Shown piece by piece: positions 54,274 to 62,242 of a DNA stretch of 64,000 bases. Position numbers and translations under genes: made by a program. The notes under the pieces were generated by a model that worked only from the letters and a program-made list of their open reading frames with translations, ran no database searches and was not told where the DNA came from. The stretch comes from Anaerolineaceae bacterium (GTDB lineage: Bacteria; Chloroflexota; Anaerolineae; Aggregatilineales; Phototrophicaceae): positions 1 through 64,000 of the forward strand of contig JAPOVC010000013.1 of the NCBI GenBank assembly GCA_026708325.1, read 5' to 3'. Position 1 is the first letter of the stretch. The number at the start of each line of letters is the position of its first letter.

Positions 54274-55398
54274 ATGGGCGTTGCAGAAGACATTCGGGAA
54301 CTGGCGGCAAGTGTGCCGCAGCGAAAGCGTTATCTGCGTTCCGAGGAAGCGACGAAAAACTCGCTGGTGATGCCTTTCATCAGCGCGCTTGGTTATGACA
54401 TCCACGACCCGCTGGAAGTGATTCCAGAGTTCACTGCTGACGCTGGCGTAAAGCAGCACGAAAAAGTTGACTACGCCATCGTAATGGACAAAAAGCCAAT
54501 CATTCTCGTCGAGTGCAAGAGCGCCAGCACGTCACTCGACCGGGGACACCTCTCCCAACTTCTCCGTTACTACGCGGTCACCGATGCGCGCTTTGGCATA
54601 TTGACCAACGGCGTCGTGTATCAGTTCTACACCGACTTGCGCAAGCGCAACGTCATGGATGAAGAGCCATTCCTTGTAGTCAACATGCTCGACTTGAGTG
54701 ATGACATGGTGGTCGAGGTCTCCCGCTTCGCAAAGTCGGCGTTTGACGCTCAGGCGATATGGAACCTGGTGAATACGAGAGAGATAGAACAGAAGGAACT
54801 GCAAATCATCAGAGACAACATCGCCCGCGAGTTTGCGAATCCCTCCAGAGACCTGGTCAGGATTTTGGCTCGTGGTGTTCTGGGAAGAGGTTACCAGAGG
54901 CGGGCGGAGTGGGAACGCGTCACGCGGTTGACGAAACGGGCAATTGATGAGTTCAATGATTCTGGTCGGCCTGCGGGCAAGACTGTCAATGAGTCATCTT
55001 CACAAAGACCTGTGGAAAATAACTTTGATATCTACAAAGGCTGGAGTCTGCTCGTCTCAAATGAATCTTTGCACAGCCTGTTCCAGGGATTATGTGCCTA
55101 TGTGACGTCATTGAACGAAGAAATGTGGATAAAACCGATCACGGACGGATTCTCGGTAAAGCGACAGAGGGGTGGACGCCTTAACTTACTCTATATCTGG
55201 CCGGCTCCAACCAAGACGTGCTTGACAGTCCAACTTCAACTTGATTTGACAAACGTCCCTCTGGAAGAAGGGTTCACACAAGACATTAGTCAAATTAAGA
55301 ACCATCGCCCTTACACACTTCATGTCTTTGTCCGCAGCCAGAACGATCTTGAGCGCGCCAAGCCGCTCATCAAACGCAGCTACGACGAGGCCGGCTAG
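54274..55398 (+). CDS. HsdR_N-type PD-(D/E)XK nuclease-like protein with DUF5655-like tail (nuclease 1)
   Basis: A 374-residue protein. The N-terminal ~210 residues look like the type I restriction HsdR N-terminal nuclease: RSEEATKNSLVMPFISALGY, then the PD-(D/E)XK core VDYAIVMDKKPIILVECKSA (Asp, Glu-Cys-Lys) and LSQLLRYYAVTDARFGILTNG. After an ~80-residue linker, the C-terminal ~130 residues (SLHSLFQGLCAYV through ERAKPLIKRSYDEAG) form a DUF5655-like module shared with two downstream proteins. No methylase or specificity subunit lies nearby. Base composition is clearly less GC-rich than flanking genes, suggesting transfer. No ribosome-binding site is obvious. Confidence 0.72.
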   Translation: MGVAEDIRELAASVPQRKRYLRSEEATKNSLVMPFISALGYDIHDPLEVIPEFTADAGVKQHEKVDYAIVMDKKPIILVECKSASTSLDRGHLSQLLRYYAVTDARFGILTNGVVYQFYTDLRKRNVMDEEPFLVVNMLDLSDDMVVEVSRFAKSAFDAQAIWNLVNTREIEQKELQIIRDNIAREFANPSRDLVRILARGVLGRGYQRRAEWERVTRLTKRAIDEFNDSGRPAGKTVNESSSQRPVENNFDIYKGWSLLVSNESLHSLFQGLCAYVTSLNEEMWIKPITDGFSVKRQRGGRLNLLYIWPAPTKTCLTVQLQLDLTNVPLEEGFTQDISQIKNHRPYTLHVFVRSQNDLERAKPLIKRSYDEAG

Positions 55399-55413
55399 GC
55401 GAGGAGCGCGGTG

Positions 55414-56412
55414 ATGAGCAGAATTCAGTTATTTCACGCAACGCTGGACGGCGCGCGAGAACTAAAGGAGGCACCCTTCCGCAAGGAAAGGGATCTGCAG
55501 GGTTTCATAGAATTCCATCTGGATGATTTGTTTGGTATCGAGTTTCTTGACACCGAACATTCGACAGGGCCGCATGACAAGCAACGTATAGATTCGCTGG
55601 GCATTGACGCAAGGGGTCGCCCGGTCGTGATTGAGTACAAACTTCGCAGTGACAAGAACATCATCAACCAGGGTTTGGGGTATCTCGACTGGCTTGAAAA
55701 ACACCCCGAAGCAATTGAGTTACTGGCATTGAAGAAATTGGGGCCCGACAAGGCTCAACGTGTGGATCTAAAGCGTCCCCGCCTGCTTTGTATCGCCGGG
55801 GCATTTACGCGAAATGACATTGTTACTGCAGAAAATTGCAAGGCGAGTGTCGAACTGGTGCGCTATTGTCGCTATGGAGATACATCCCTCCTTCTGGAGT
55901 GGGTACATGGTGGAGATGCCGTTCCGAAGGTGAAATCAGAAGAAGAGGCGCGTAAGGAGCGACAGCGCAAAGCGGGAATAAAGGCGGCAGAGACACGGCG
56001 GCAAAATCAGGAAAAGCAACAATTATTGGGTGAACCGGATTTCCGCATCCACAAGAGATGGGACAAGGTAGACAAAGGCCTACGCGGCCTGTTCTTCACC
56101 TTGCGTGATTTGGTCTCCGGGTTTGGTGACGACGTGCAGGTGAAACCTACACGACATTACATTGGCCTCAGCCGCAAACGCAGTGTGGTTCGTGTACGAT
56201 TCCGGACGTCAAACGTTGGGAATAGGGACAAGCGCCTGCTCGCGTACGTCCGCCTTGACCTTTCAATCATAGAGATAGAAGGTGGATTCACACGCGATGT
56301 TTCTGGACTCAAGTACGTCGCGCCGGACAATCTCGAAATCACCATCCGCAACCAGGCCGACCTGGATCGTGCGAAGCCCCTGATCGAACGCAGCTACGAA
56401 GAGGCCGGCTGA
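55414..56412 (+). CDS. DUF91/NucS-like PD-(D/E)XK nuclease-like protein with DUF5655-like tail (nuclease 2)
   Basis: A 332-residue protein. N-terminal residues resemble the DUF91/NucS-type nuclease fold: FRKERDLQGFIEFHLDDLFG, IDSLGIDARGRPVVIEYKLR with Asp and Glu-x-Lys, then NQGLGYLDWLEKHPEA. A basic helical linker rich in Lys/Arg/Glu (EEARKERQRKAGIKAAETRR) leads to the same C-terminal module as nuclease 1, ending ERSYEEAG. ATG 55414 lies 7 bases after GAGGAG and is preferred over GTG 55411. It follows nuclease 1 by 15 bp, so they are one transcript, and is also AT-rich. Confidence 0.72.
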   Translation: MSRIQLFHATLDGARELKEAPFRKERDLQGFIEFHLDDLFGIEFLDTEHSTGPHDKQRIDSLGIDARGRPVVIEYKLRSDKNIINQGLGYLDWLEKHPEAIELLALKKLGPDKAQRVDLKRPRLLCIAGAFTRNDIVTAENCKASVELVRYCRYGDTSLLLEWVHGGDAVPKVKSEEEARKERQRKAGIKAAETRRQNQEKQQLLGEPDFRIHKRWDKVDKGLRGLFFTLRDLVSGFGDDVQVKPTRHYIGLSRKRSVVRVRFRTSNVGNRDKRLLAYVRLDLSIIEIEGGFTRDVSGLKYVAPDNLEITIRNQADLDRAKPLIERSYEEAG

Positions 56413-56421
56413 GCGCGGCGG

Positions 56422-57135
56422 CTAGTCCACAAAGCGGTACTTCAGCAAAGTCCACAATACCGGCAAGGCGTCGCTGGCGCGGATCTTCTTGCCCTCGTTC
56501 CACTCGCGGCCGTTGTAGGAAATCGGCACCTCGTAGATGTGGATGCCGCGCTTCAGCACCCTGGCCGTCAGTTCCGGCTCGAAGTCGAAACCGTTCGCGC
56601 GCAGCCGCATGTCTTTCAGCAACTCGCGGTGAAAGACCTTGTAACAGGTCATCATGTCGCTGAGGATGGCGTTGTAGAGGATGTTGGTCACCAGGGTCAG
56701 GCTCTTGTTGGCCACCATGTTCCAGAAGTACATGGCCTTGCGCGGCCCGCCCAGAAAGCGCGAGCCGTAGACCACGGGCGCGATGCCCTCCTTCAGCGGC
56801 TGCAGCAGCGTGGGGTAGTCGCGCGGGTCGTATTCCAGGTCCGCGTCCTGGATCAGCAGCAGGTCGGCGCTCGCGGCGGCGAAACCGCGGCGCAGGGCCG
56901 CGCCCTTCCCCCGGTTACGCTCCATCAGCAGCACCTGCAGACCCTCATGCCCCTCGTCGGCGATGCGCGTCAGCACGTCGCGCGTGCCGTCAGTGGAGCC
57001 GTCGTCGACGATGATGATCTCGTCCGCCAGGCCGGTGGCCTGCACGCGCCCCAGCAGGGTGGCGATGTTGTCGACCTCGTTGTAGCAGGGGATGATCACC
57101 GCCAGCGTGAACTGTTTGTCGGGCTCCGTCGCCAC
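56422..57135 (-). CDS. Family 2 glycosyltransferase (DPM1-like)
   Basis: A 237-residue GT-A enzyme of the dolichyl/polyprenyl-phosphate sugar synthase kind. Motifs: TLAVIIPCYNEVDNI, IIIVDDGSTDGTRDVL, LLIQDADLEYDPRDYP with the DAD metal site, and VYGSRFLGGPRKAMYFWN. A GTG at 57135 (VATEPDKQF) follows GGGAG; the frame extends upstream to a TTG at 57168. It is GC-rich like the chromosome, unlike the adjacent nuclease genes, and convergent with nuclease 2, 9 bp apart. It could make the lipid-linked sugar donor used by the GT-C enzymes at 2-11.5 kb. Confidence 0.88.
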   Translation of the reverse strand: MATEPDKQFTLAVIIPCYNEVDNIATLLGRVQATGLADEIIIVDDGSTDGTRDVLTRIADEGHEGLQVLLMERNRGKGAALRRGFAAASADLLLIQDADLEYDPRDYPTLLQPLKEGIAPVVYGSRFLGGPRKAMYFWNMVANKSLTLVTNILYNAILSDMMTCYKVFHRELLKDMRLRANGFDFEPELTARVLKRGIHIYEVPISYNGREWNEGKKIRASDALPVLWTLLKYRFVD

Positions 57136-57230
57136 CGTTCCGCTCTCCCGTGTTTTGCGCGGCGCCAACTATAGCACAGGGGTTGCTGTCCCACGGGGAT
57201 GCTTCGGGAAACCTGGCGGACGAGGTAAGC

Positions 57231-57251
57231 GGGCGACTTGATAAGTCGCCC
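57231..57251. repeat. Palindromic REP-like element, copy 2
   Basis: GGGCGACTT-GAT-AAGTCGCCC (9-bp stem) followed by CTGCA is related to the hairpin at 44079-44099. Around it, the phrase CC(A)CGGGATGCT recurs three times (near 57192, 57290 and 57320). It lies in the upstream region of deoC. Confidence 0.5.
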
Positions 57252-57347
57252 CTGCAACATGTCGCCCATCCGGCTCCTGCTATCGCCGCGGGATGCTTCG
57301 GACTCTGTCCTTGCTATCCCACGGGATGCTGCGAGCCTGGCTCTTGC

Positions 57348-57353
57348 TATACT
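57348..57353 (+). promoter_or_regulatory. Likely -10 element of deoC
   Basis: TATACT in TTGCTATACTCG lies 36 bases before the deoC ATG. The same TTGCTAT phrase occurs at 57311 within one of the short repeats. No -35 match at 16-18 bases. Confidence 0.35.
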
Positions 57354-57389
57354 CGCGCGCAATCTGCTGGCAAACGGGTGTGGGGACAC

Positions 57390-58190
57390 ATGGCGCAGGG
57401 TCTGTCACCGGCGACCATCAAACGACTGGCGCGGCAGACGCGGCAGGCGGCGCGGGCCATCCTCGAGGAGGCGGGCCAGGCGCCCGGCGAACCCCTGCCG
57501 GCAGCGCCCCCCGACTTAAAGGCGGGCCTGGCGCCCTTCATCGACCACACCCTGCTCAAGCCCGAGGCCGGCGCGACGCAGATCCGGCAGCTCTGCGCGG
57601 AGGCGCGCGAGCAGGGCTTCGCGACCGTCTGCGTCAACAGCGGGCGCGTGCCCCTGGCGGCGGAACTGCTGAGGGGCAGCGGCGTAAAGGTCTGCAGCGT
57701 GGTCGGCTTTCCACTGGGGGCTGCCCTGCCGGGGGCGAAGGCGCATGAGGCGCAGTTGGCGCTGGCGGCCGGCGCGGGCGAGGTCGACATGGTGCTGAAT
57801 GTCGGCGCGCTGAAGGACCGCGACCTGCCCGCTCTGCTGGAGGACGTCGGCGCGGTGGTGGCGGTCTGCCACGCGGCGGACGCAATCTGCAAGGCGATCC
57901 TGGAGACGGCCCTGCTCAGGGACGAGGAGAAAATCATCGCCTGTGTCGTGAGCCAGCTGGCGGGCGCGGACTACGTGAAGACCAGCACGGGCTTCGGCGG
58001 CGGCGGCGCGACCGTGGAGGACATCGCGCTAATGCGTCGCGTGGTGGGGCCGGTGATGGGCGTGAAGGCCTCCGGCGGGGTGCGCAGTCGCGGGGACGCG
58101 CTGGCGATGATTCGGGCGGGCGCGACGCGCATCGGCGCCAGCGCCGGCGTGGCGATCGTCCGCGGCGAGCGGGGTCAGGGGGAGTATTGA
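57390..58190 (+). CDS. deoC: Deoxyribose-phosphate aldolase
   Basis: A 266-residue class I aldolase that cleaves 2-deoxyribose-5-phosphate to glyceraldehyde-3-phosphate and acetaldehyde in DNA/nucleoside breakdown. Motifs: LAPFIDHTLLKPEA, GAGEVDMVLNVGALK, the Schiff-base Lys in ADYVKTSTGFGGGGAT and the second Lys in MGVKASGGVR. The ATG at 57390 follows GTGGGGACAC; earlier frame starts lie in the REP-like region. An N-terminal ~45-residue extension precedes the barrel. Its TGA overlaps the next ATG (TGATG), coupling it to nuclease 3. Confidence 0.95.
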   Translation: MAQGLSPATIKRLARQTRQAARAILEEAGQAPGEPLPAAPPDLKAGLAPFIDHTLLKPEAGATQIRQLCAEAREQGFATVCVNSGRVPLAAELLRGSGVKVCSVVGFPLGAALPGAKAHEAQLALAAGAGEVDMVLNVGALKDRDLPALLEDVGAVVAVCHAADAICKAILETALLRDEEKIIACVVSQLAGADYVKTSTGFGGGGATVEDIALMRRVVGPVMGVKASGGVRSRGDALAMIRAGATRIGASAGVAIVRGERGQGEY

Positions 58191-59095
58191 TGAAGAAGCT
58201 GCACCTGTTCCACATCGCGGACGGACGGGTTGCGCGCCAGTCTGCCAGCCTGTTCCGGTACGAAAGGGAATTGCAGGACCTGCTCGAACAGTACTTGCAT
58301 GACTTTCTGGGCGTACATTTCCTGGCGCGCGAGTTCGCCACGGACAGCGGCTACATCGACACGCTGGGCATTGATGATTCGGGTCGCCCGGTAATCATCG
58401 AGTACAAGCGCTCCATGAATCAGGCCGTCGTTGTTCAGGGACTGGACTACCTGGACTGGCTGATGGACCGACGCGCGGACTTCCGTTTGCTGGTCATGGA
58501 GAAGCTGGGCAGTGAAAGGGCGCAGCGAATTGACTGGTCACCGCGCCTGCTCATCATCGCCAGCGACTACACGGACCGTCAACTACGGGCGGTGCGGCGC
58601 ATTCATGGCATCGAGTTGCTGTGCTACAGGCGCTACGGGGAGCAGGATTTCGCGCTGGAGTGGGTCCATGGTGGGGTAGAAGAGCCCGTTTCCACTTACG
58701 AAAATGAAGGAATTGACGACAAAATCGAACTCACCGACTTCAACAGGTTCAAGAACTGGGACCGCACAAACGAAGAAGTAAAAGCGCTGTTTCGTGAGTT
58801 GCTGGCGTTTGCGCAGACCCTGGGAGAAATGCGTCTGGATGTGTTTGCAACGCAGTTCTCCTTTCGGCGCATGAAAGGGGCCGAGGCCAGTCTGGAATGG
58901 CCGCCTGTTTTTGCCCAGGCAACCCCGAATCTTTCGACCGGTATCCGAGTCTATGTTCTCAAGCGAACCCAGTCAGTTGACCAGGTAGAGGGTCTGGCAA
59001 GACCTACTACAGACCATCTAATCATCCACATCAACAACCTTGCTGATCTGGAACGCGCCAAGCCCCTGCTGCGCGATGCTTATGAGCGTTATTGA
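58190..59095 (+). CDS. DUF91/NucS-like PD-(D/E)XK nuclease-like protein with DUF5655-like tail (nuclease 3)
   Basis: A 301-residue protein. FRYERELQDLLEQYLHDFLG, IDTLGIDDSGRPVIIEYKRS with the catalytic-type Asp and Glu-x-Lys, and VVVQGLDYLDWLMDRRADF match nuclease 2 closely. The C-terminal domain ends LADLERAKPLLRDAYERY, the same element as in nucleases 1 and 2. A ribosome site (CAGGGGGAG) lies inside deoC and the ATG overlaps its TGA, so translation is coupled. Compared with nucleases 1-2 its base use is closer to the chromosome. Whether it cuts DNA, and what DUF5655 does, is unknown. Confidence 0.75.
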   Translation: MKKLHLFHIADGRVARQSASLFRYERELQDLLEQYLHDFLGVHFLAREFATDSGYIDTLGIDDSGRPVIIEYKRSMNQAVVVQGLDYLDWLMDRRADFRLLVMEKLGSERAQRIDWSPRLLIIASDYTDRQLRAVRRIHGIELLCYRRYGEQDFALEWVHGGVEEPVSTYENEGIDDKIELTDFNRFKNWDRTNEEVKALFRELLAFAQTLGEMRLDVFATQFSFRRMKGAEASLEWPPVFAQATPNLSTGIRVYVLKRTQSVDQVEGLARPTTDHLIIHINNLADLERAKPLLRDAYERY

Positions 59096-59142
59096 AATAA
59101 ACGCGAACAAAATGACAGCCAAATGCACACAAGGACAACCCC

Positions 59143-60009
59143 ATGAATGACCTTAAACTGCAAAAGTACCTCTTCGACCTGCAGGGTTACCTGGTCATCG
59201 AAAATGCCCTGGACGCGGGTGAAGTGGCGGCCCTGAACCGCCTGATTGACGAGCAGAATCTGCCGCCGCCGGACGAATCGCCGCGCTTCGGCAGCGCGCC
59301 CACGCTCGGCTCGTCGCTCATCCGCTACGAATCGATTGTGCCGGACAGCATGGTGCAGGCGGAACGCAGTGCGCCGGTCGGATCGGGCTTTCTCAACTGG
59401 GGCCAGCCCTTCTGCGACCTGCTGGACCATCCGGCCATCATGCCCGTGCTGCGCCAGCGCCTCGGCGACGCCTTCCGCCTCGACCGCCTCTACGGCATGT
59501 ACATGCGCAAGGGGCAGGGCTACGGCAGGCTGCACGCCGATTACGGCGCCACGGCCCCGGACTCGGGGGTGGGGCCTGGCGAATACTTCGCCTTTCGCAG
59601 CAACCAGGTCTACGAGGGCTTCATCGTGGTCGCCTGGTCCCTGGCCGACGCCGGCCCCGGCGTGGGCGGCTTCTGCTGCATTCCCGGGAGCCACAAGAGC
59701 AATTACAAACTGCCGCAACAAATCAGCGACAACTTTGAGGAAGCGCCGCAGGTCATCATTCCCGAGATGCCCGCCGGCTCGGTCATCCTCTTCAGCGAGG
59801 CGCTGACCCACGGCACGGCCACCTGGCAGGCCGAACATGAACGGCGCACGCTGCTCTACAAGTACTGCGTGTCGCACCTCGTCTGGACGTCAAAACGGGT
59901 GGAAGCGCCGACGGAGGTCGAACTGACGCCGCGCCAGCGCATTCTGCTGCGCGAACCCGGCGATCCGCTGCGTCACTTCCCCTCGCTGTTTGAGGAAGCC
60001 CCTGTCTGA
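59143..60009 (+). CDS. Phytanoyl-CoA dioxygenase (PhyH) family protein 2
   Basis: A 288-residue Fe(II)/2-oxoglutarate oxygenase with H-x-D in GYGRLHADYGA, the turn GFCCIPGSHKSNYK and the distal His in SEALTHGTATWQ, then an Arg in HERRTLLYKYC. AAGGACAA before the ATG is a moderate ribosome site. Sequence identity to the other PhyH at 27742 is low, so they likely use different substrates. It follows nuclease 3 by 47 bp but there is no overlap. Confidence 0.87.
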   Translation: MNDLKLQKYLFDLQGYLVIENALDAGEVAALNRLIDEQNLPPPDESPRFGSAPTLGSSLIRYESIVPDSMVQAERSAPVGSGFLNWGQPFCDLLDHPAIMPVLRQRLGDAFRLDRLYGMYMRKGQGYGRLHADYGATAPDSGVGPGEYFAFRSNQVYEGFIVVAWSLADAGPGVGGFCCIPGSHKSNYKLPQQISDNFEEAPQVIIPEMPAGSVILFSEALTHGTATWQAEHERRTLLYKYCVSHLVWTSKRVEAPTEVELTPRQRILLREPGDPLRHFPSLFEEAPV

Positions 60010-60022
60010 GACGGGAGTCCGT

Positions 60023-60037
60023 GCCCTGCCGCAGGGC
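60023..60037 (+). terminator. Small hairpin after PhyH 2
   Basis: GCCCTG-CCG-CAGGGC (60023-60037) lies 14 bases past the stop, within a GC-rich stretch that offers a few alternative pairings. There is no T-tract, so it is a weak candidate. Confidence 0.25.
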
Positions 60038-60099
60038 CGCTGACGGGCCGCGGGGCCGGAGAGTTCACCTGGTACCAAATGGCACCATACAACCTGCGC

Positions 60100-60105
60100 T
60101 ACAAT
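60100..60105 (+). promoter_or_regulatory. Possible -10 element of the 60141 membrane gene
   Basis: TACAAT in GCGCTACAATTT lies 35 bases before the ATG. GCGCTACAAT also precedes the gene at 36403, and CTACAAT precedes the helicase gene, making it a recurrent -10 form here. Confidence 0.35.
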
Positions 60106-60140
60106 TTAGCTCTACTCACCCGGGTGCGGAGTGAAGTGAC

Positions 60141-60548
60141 ATGAATATAGACGTCGCCTTTATGCTGAACGCCCACTTCGGGCTTTTCCTTTTGCTGGTC
60201 GTCGTGACAATTGTCGCGCTGCTGGTTACGCTGCGCAGTTTGCTGCGCAGCAGCGCCGGAGCGCTCAACCGCGTGGTCATGCTGCTCTACCGCATCGTGT
60301 TCATGCTGCAGTGGCTGGCGGGCCTGGCCCTGCTGATCATGCAGTCGGCCACCAGCGGCTGGCCGCTGTACCGCCTGGAGCACGCCCTGACGATGACCGT
60401 GGCGGTGATCCTGACGCACCTCTTCGGCGGCCGCCGCGGTTCGCGGCCGCTGACCAGTCTGATCGTCCTGCTGGTCGCCTCGGCGCTGGTGGTCGTTGGC
60501 TACCTGCGCCTGGAGGAGGCCAGGGCCGCCCTCGGCGCCGCCGCATAA
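60141..60548 (+). CDS. Small polytopic membrane protein, unknown function
   Basis: A 135-residue protein with four membrane segments (LFLLLVVVTIVALLVTL, MLLYRIVFMLQWLAGLALLI, ALTMTVAVILTHLFGG, LIVLLVASALVVVGYL). Basic residues cluster in LRSLLRSSAG and GGRRGSRP, cytoplasmic if the first segment points outward. No family recognised. GGAGTGAAGTGAC precedes the ATG. It is convergent with the methyltransferase pair, 19 bp away. Confidence 0.65.
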   Translation: MNIDVAFMLNAHFGLFLLLVVVTIVALLVTLRSLLRSSAGALNRVVMLLYRIVFMLQWLAGLALLIMQSATSGWPLYRLEHALTMTVAVILTHLFGGRRGSRPLTSLIVLLVASALVVVGYLRLEEARAALGAAA

Positions 60549-60567
60549 GGGCCCGGCAGCCCGGCCT

Positions 60568-61326
60568 TCATTCCGGCTTGCGCGCGATGATCAGCGTGGT
60601 GTAGTTAAAGACCCAGGGCAGCAACCGCGCCAGCGCCCCGCCCAGCGTTTCGGCCAGGCGACTGCTGCGATAGTAGCCCGGCGCGCGGAAGGGGCCGCCC
60701 AGACTCCAGAGCGTGTAGTCGTGGCTGGTGGGCCGCAGTTCACAGAGTTCGAATCCGGCGTCAAGGACGTTGGCGACCAGTTCGCGCCGGCCATAGGTCC
60801 TCTCGAAAAAGTCATCATGGAGCAGTGGGCCCTTGCCCAGCAGCCGTCGTTTGCCCGCGACCAGGTGCTGGACCAGGCTGGGGAAGGGAATGGTCAGCAC
60901 CAGAATGCCGCCCGGCCGCAGCACGCGCCTGGCCTCCGCCAGGGCCGGGCCCATGCCCTGCTCGAAGTGTTCCAGTACGCCGAAGGACAGATAGGCGCCG
61001 ATGGACGCGTCGGCGCAGGGGATGGCGTGGATGTCGCCGGCAAACAGCGGCAGGCCGGGCGTATGGCACCGCGCGGCGTGCAGGGCGCTCTCCACGTAGT
61101 CCATGCCGATGACCTTGCAGTGGCCCGCCGCGCGCAGCGCGATGACCGGGCCGCCGAGGCCACTGCCGGCCTCGAGGACGGGCGCGTCGCGCGGCAGCCA
61201 GGGCAGGTAGGCCTGCATGATCGCCTGGCTGCGAGGGTAGTACATGGTGGCCAGTTCGTCCGCGACCGTGGCGTCGTCCCACATGTCGCGCCAGCCCTGG
61301 CGCGTGCTGTCGTAGAGGTCGTTCAC
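60568..61326 (-). CDS. Class I SAM-dependent methyltransferase 1
   Basis: A 252-residue methyltransferase with motif I VLEAGSGLGGPVIALRAAG, the acidic end of strand 2 in VIGMDYVES, and post-I segments CADASIGAYLSFGVLEHFEQ and RVLRPGGILVLTIPFPSL. The C-terminal part has a basic, Trp-rich tail (HDYTLWSLGGPFRAPGYYRS). Its ATG overlaps the upstream methyltransferase stop by 4 bp. Substrate unknown; such enzymes often act on lipids or small molecules. Confidence 0.85.
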   Translation of the reverse strand: MNDLYDSTRQGWRDMWDDATVADELATMYYPRSQAIMQAYLPWLPRDAPVLEAGSGLGGPVIALRAAGHCKVIGMDYVESALHAARCHTPGLPLFAGDIHAIPCADASIGAYLSFGVLEHFEQGMGPALAEARRVLRPGGILVLTIPFPSLVQHLVAGKRRLLGKGPLLHDDFFERTYGRRELVANVLDAGFELCELRPTSHDYTLWSLGGPFRAPGYYRSSRLAETLGGALARLLPWVFNYTTLIIARKPE

Positions 61327-62123
61327 GGGCTGCCGGTCCCGCCAGTCGCCTTCCGCCCTGCCAGCTGGACCTGGCGGATGAGGAAGCTGGCGTCCGCGCT
61401 CCCGAGGTCCCGCGGGGCGGCCCAGAGCGCGGCCGGCGCCGGCGCTTCGCGCAGCAGGGCGTCCAGGTGGGCGATGGCCGCATCGTCGTTGCCCTGACGC
61501 CGCGCCCAGTCCGCCAGGTTGTGGCGCTTGACGACCGGCGCGCCCTGCTCCACGTGCAAGCCGGCGCGCGCGAAGAGGCGTCGCCAGCCCGTCTCGCTGT
61601 ACGCGCGAACGTGCGAGGGATCGCGGCGGCGTTCGAAGTCGTCGACCCAGGACGCGGAGGGCCGGTGCACCGGCAGGGCCTGGTCCTGCAACAGCAAGAG
61701 TCCGCCCGGCCGCAGTACGCGCGCGCTCTCCTGGAAGAAGCGCGGCAGGTCCGGGAAGTGGTGCGCGGCGATGCGGCAGGTGACCAGCTCGAAAGAGTCG
61801 TCGTCGAATGGCAGGTCGTCGGCCGCGGCTTCGCGGTAACTGACGTTGCGGATGCCCAGCCCGCCAATGTGCGACTCGGCCTGTTCCAGCATGGCCGGCG
61901 TCAGGTCGCTGGCGACCACGCTGGCGACGAAGGGCGCGAAGGTCAGGGCGGTGTGGCCGCCGCCGGTGGCGATATCGAGGGCGCGCCAGTGCGGCTCCGG
62001 CTGCGCCATGGTCAGCAGGTGCTCGAGGTCGGGCCCGCTGGCGTGGTTCACACTGGTGACGTAGGCGGCGGCGAAGCGGCCGAAGCGCTGGCGCGCGAGA
62101 GACTGCGAATCGCTGGCGGACAT
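61323..62123 (-). CDS. Class I SAM-dependent methyltransferase 2
   Basis: A 266-residue UbiE-like methyltransferase: ALDIATGGGHTALTFAPFV (motif I), VVASDLTPAMLEQAESHI, ADDLPFDDDSFELVTCRIAAHH and RVLRPGGLLLLQDQALP. The ATG at 62123 follows GGAG by six bases and is preferred to a TTG at 62150. It leads a two-gene minus-strand operon with methyltransferase 1 and diverges from the helicase gene. Despite the shared fold, the two methyltransferases are not close paralogues. Confidence 0.87.
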   Translation of the reverse strand: MSASDSQSLARQRFGRFAAAYVTSVNHASGPDLEHLLTMAQPEPHWRALDIATGGGHTALTFAPFVASVVASDLTPAMLEQAESHIGGLGIRNVSYREAAADDLPFDDDSFELVTCRIAAHHFPDLPRFFQESARVLRPGGLLLLQDQALPVHRPSASWVDDFERRRDPSHVRAYSETGWRRLFARAGLHVEQGAPVVKRHNLADWARRQGNDDAAIAHLDALLREAPAPAALWAAPRDLGSADASFLIRQVQLAGRKATGGTGSP

Positions 62124-62206
62124 CGGCACTCCATTGGGGCGGTCAGGCAACTCCAGTGTAGCGCAAGGCGCCGCGCCTCCCCGCCCCGTTTTCCTGCAAC
62201 CTGGAC

Positions 62207-62212
62207 TACAAT
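62207..62212 (+). promoter_or_regulatory. Possible -10 element of the helicase gene
   Basis: TACAAT in GGACTACAATGACC lies 31 bases before the ATG at 62243. No -35 match was found, and no SOS-like box is visible. Confidence 0.3.
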
Positions 62213-62242
62213 GACCCTGGGCGCGGACGACACGGGCTTTCC

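Noticed and set aside
54274..59095. Assignment of the nuclease cluster to a known restriction, BREX or DISARM system
   Set aside because: No methyltransferase, specificity subunit, helicase or phosphatase partner is present among the neighbouring genes.
62160..62242. An SOS box before the helicase gene
   Set aside because: No GAAC-N4-GTTC-like sequence is present in the divergent promoter region.
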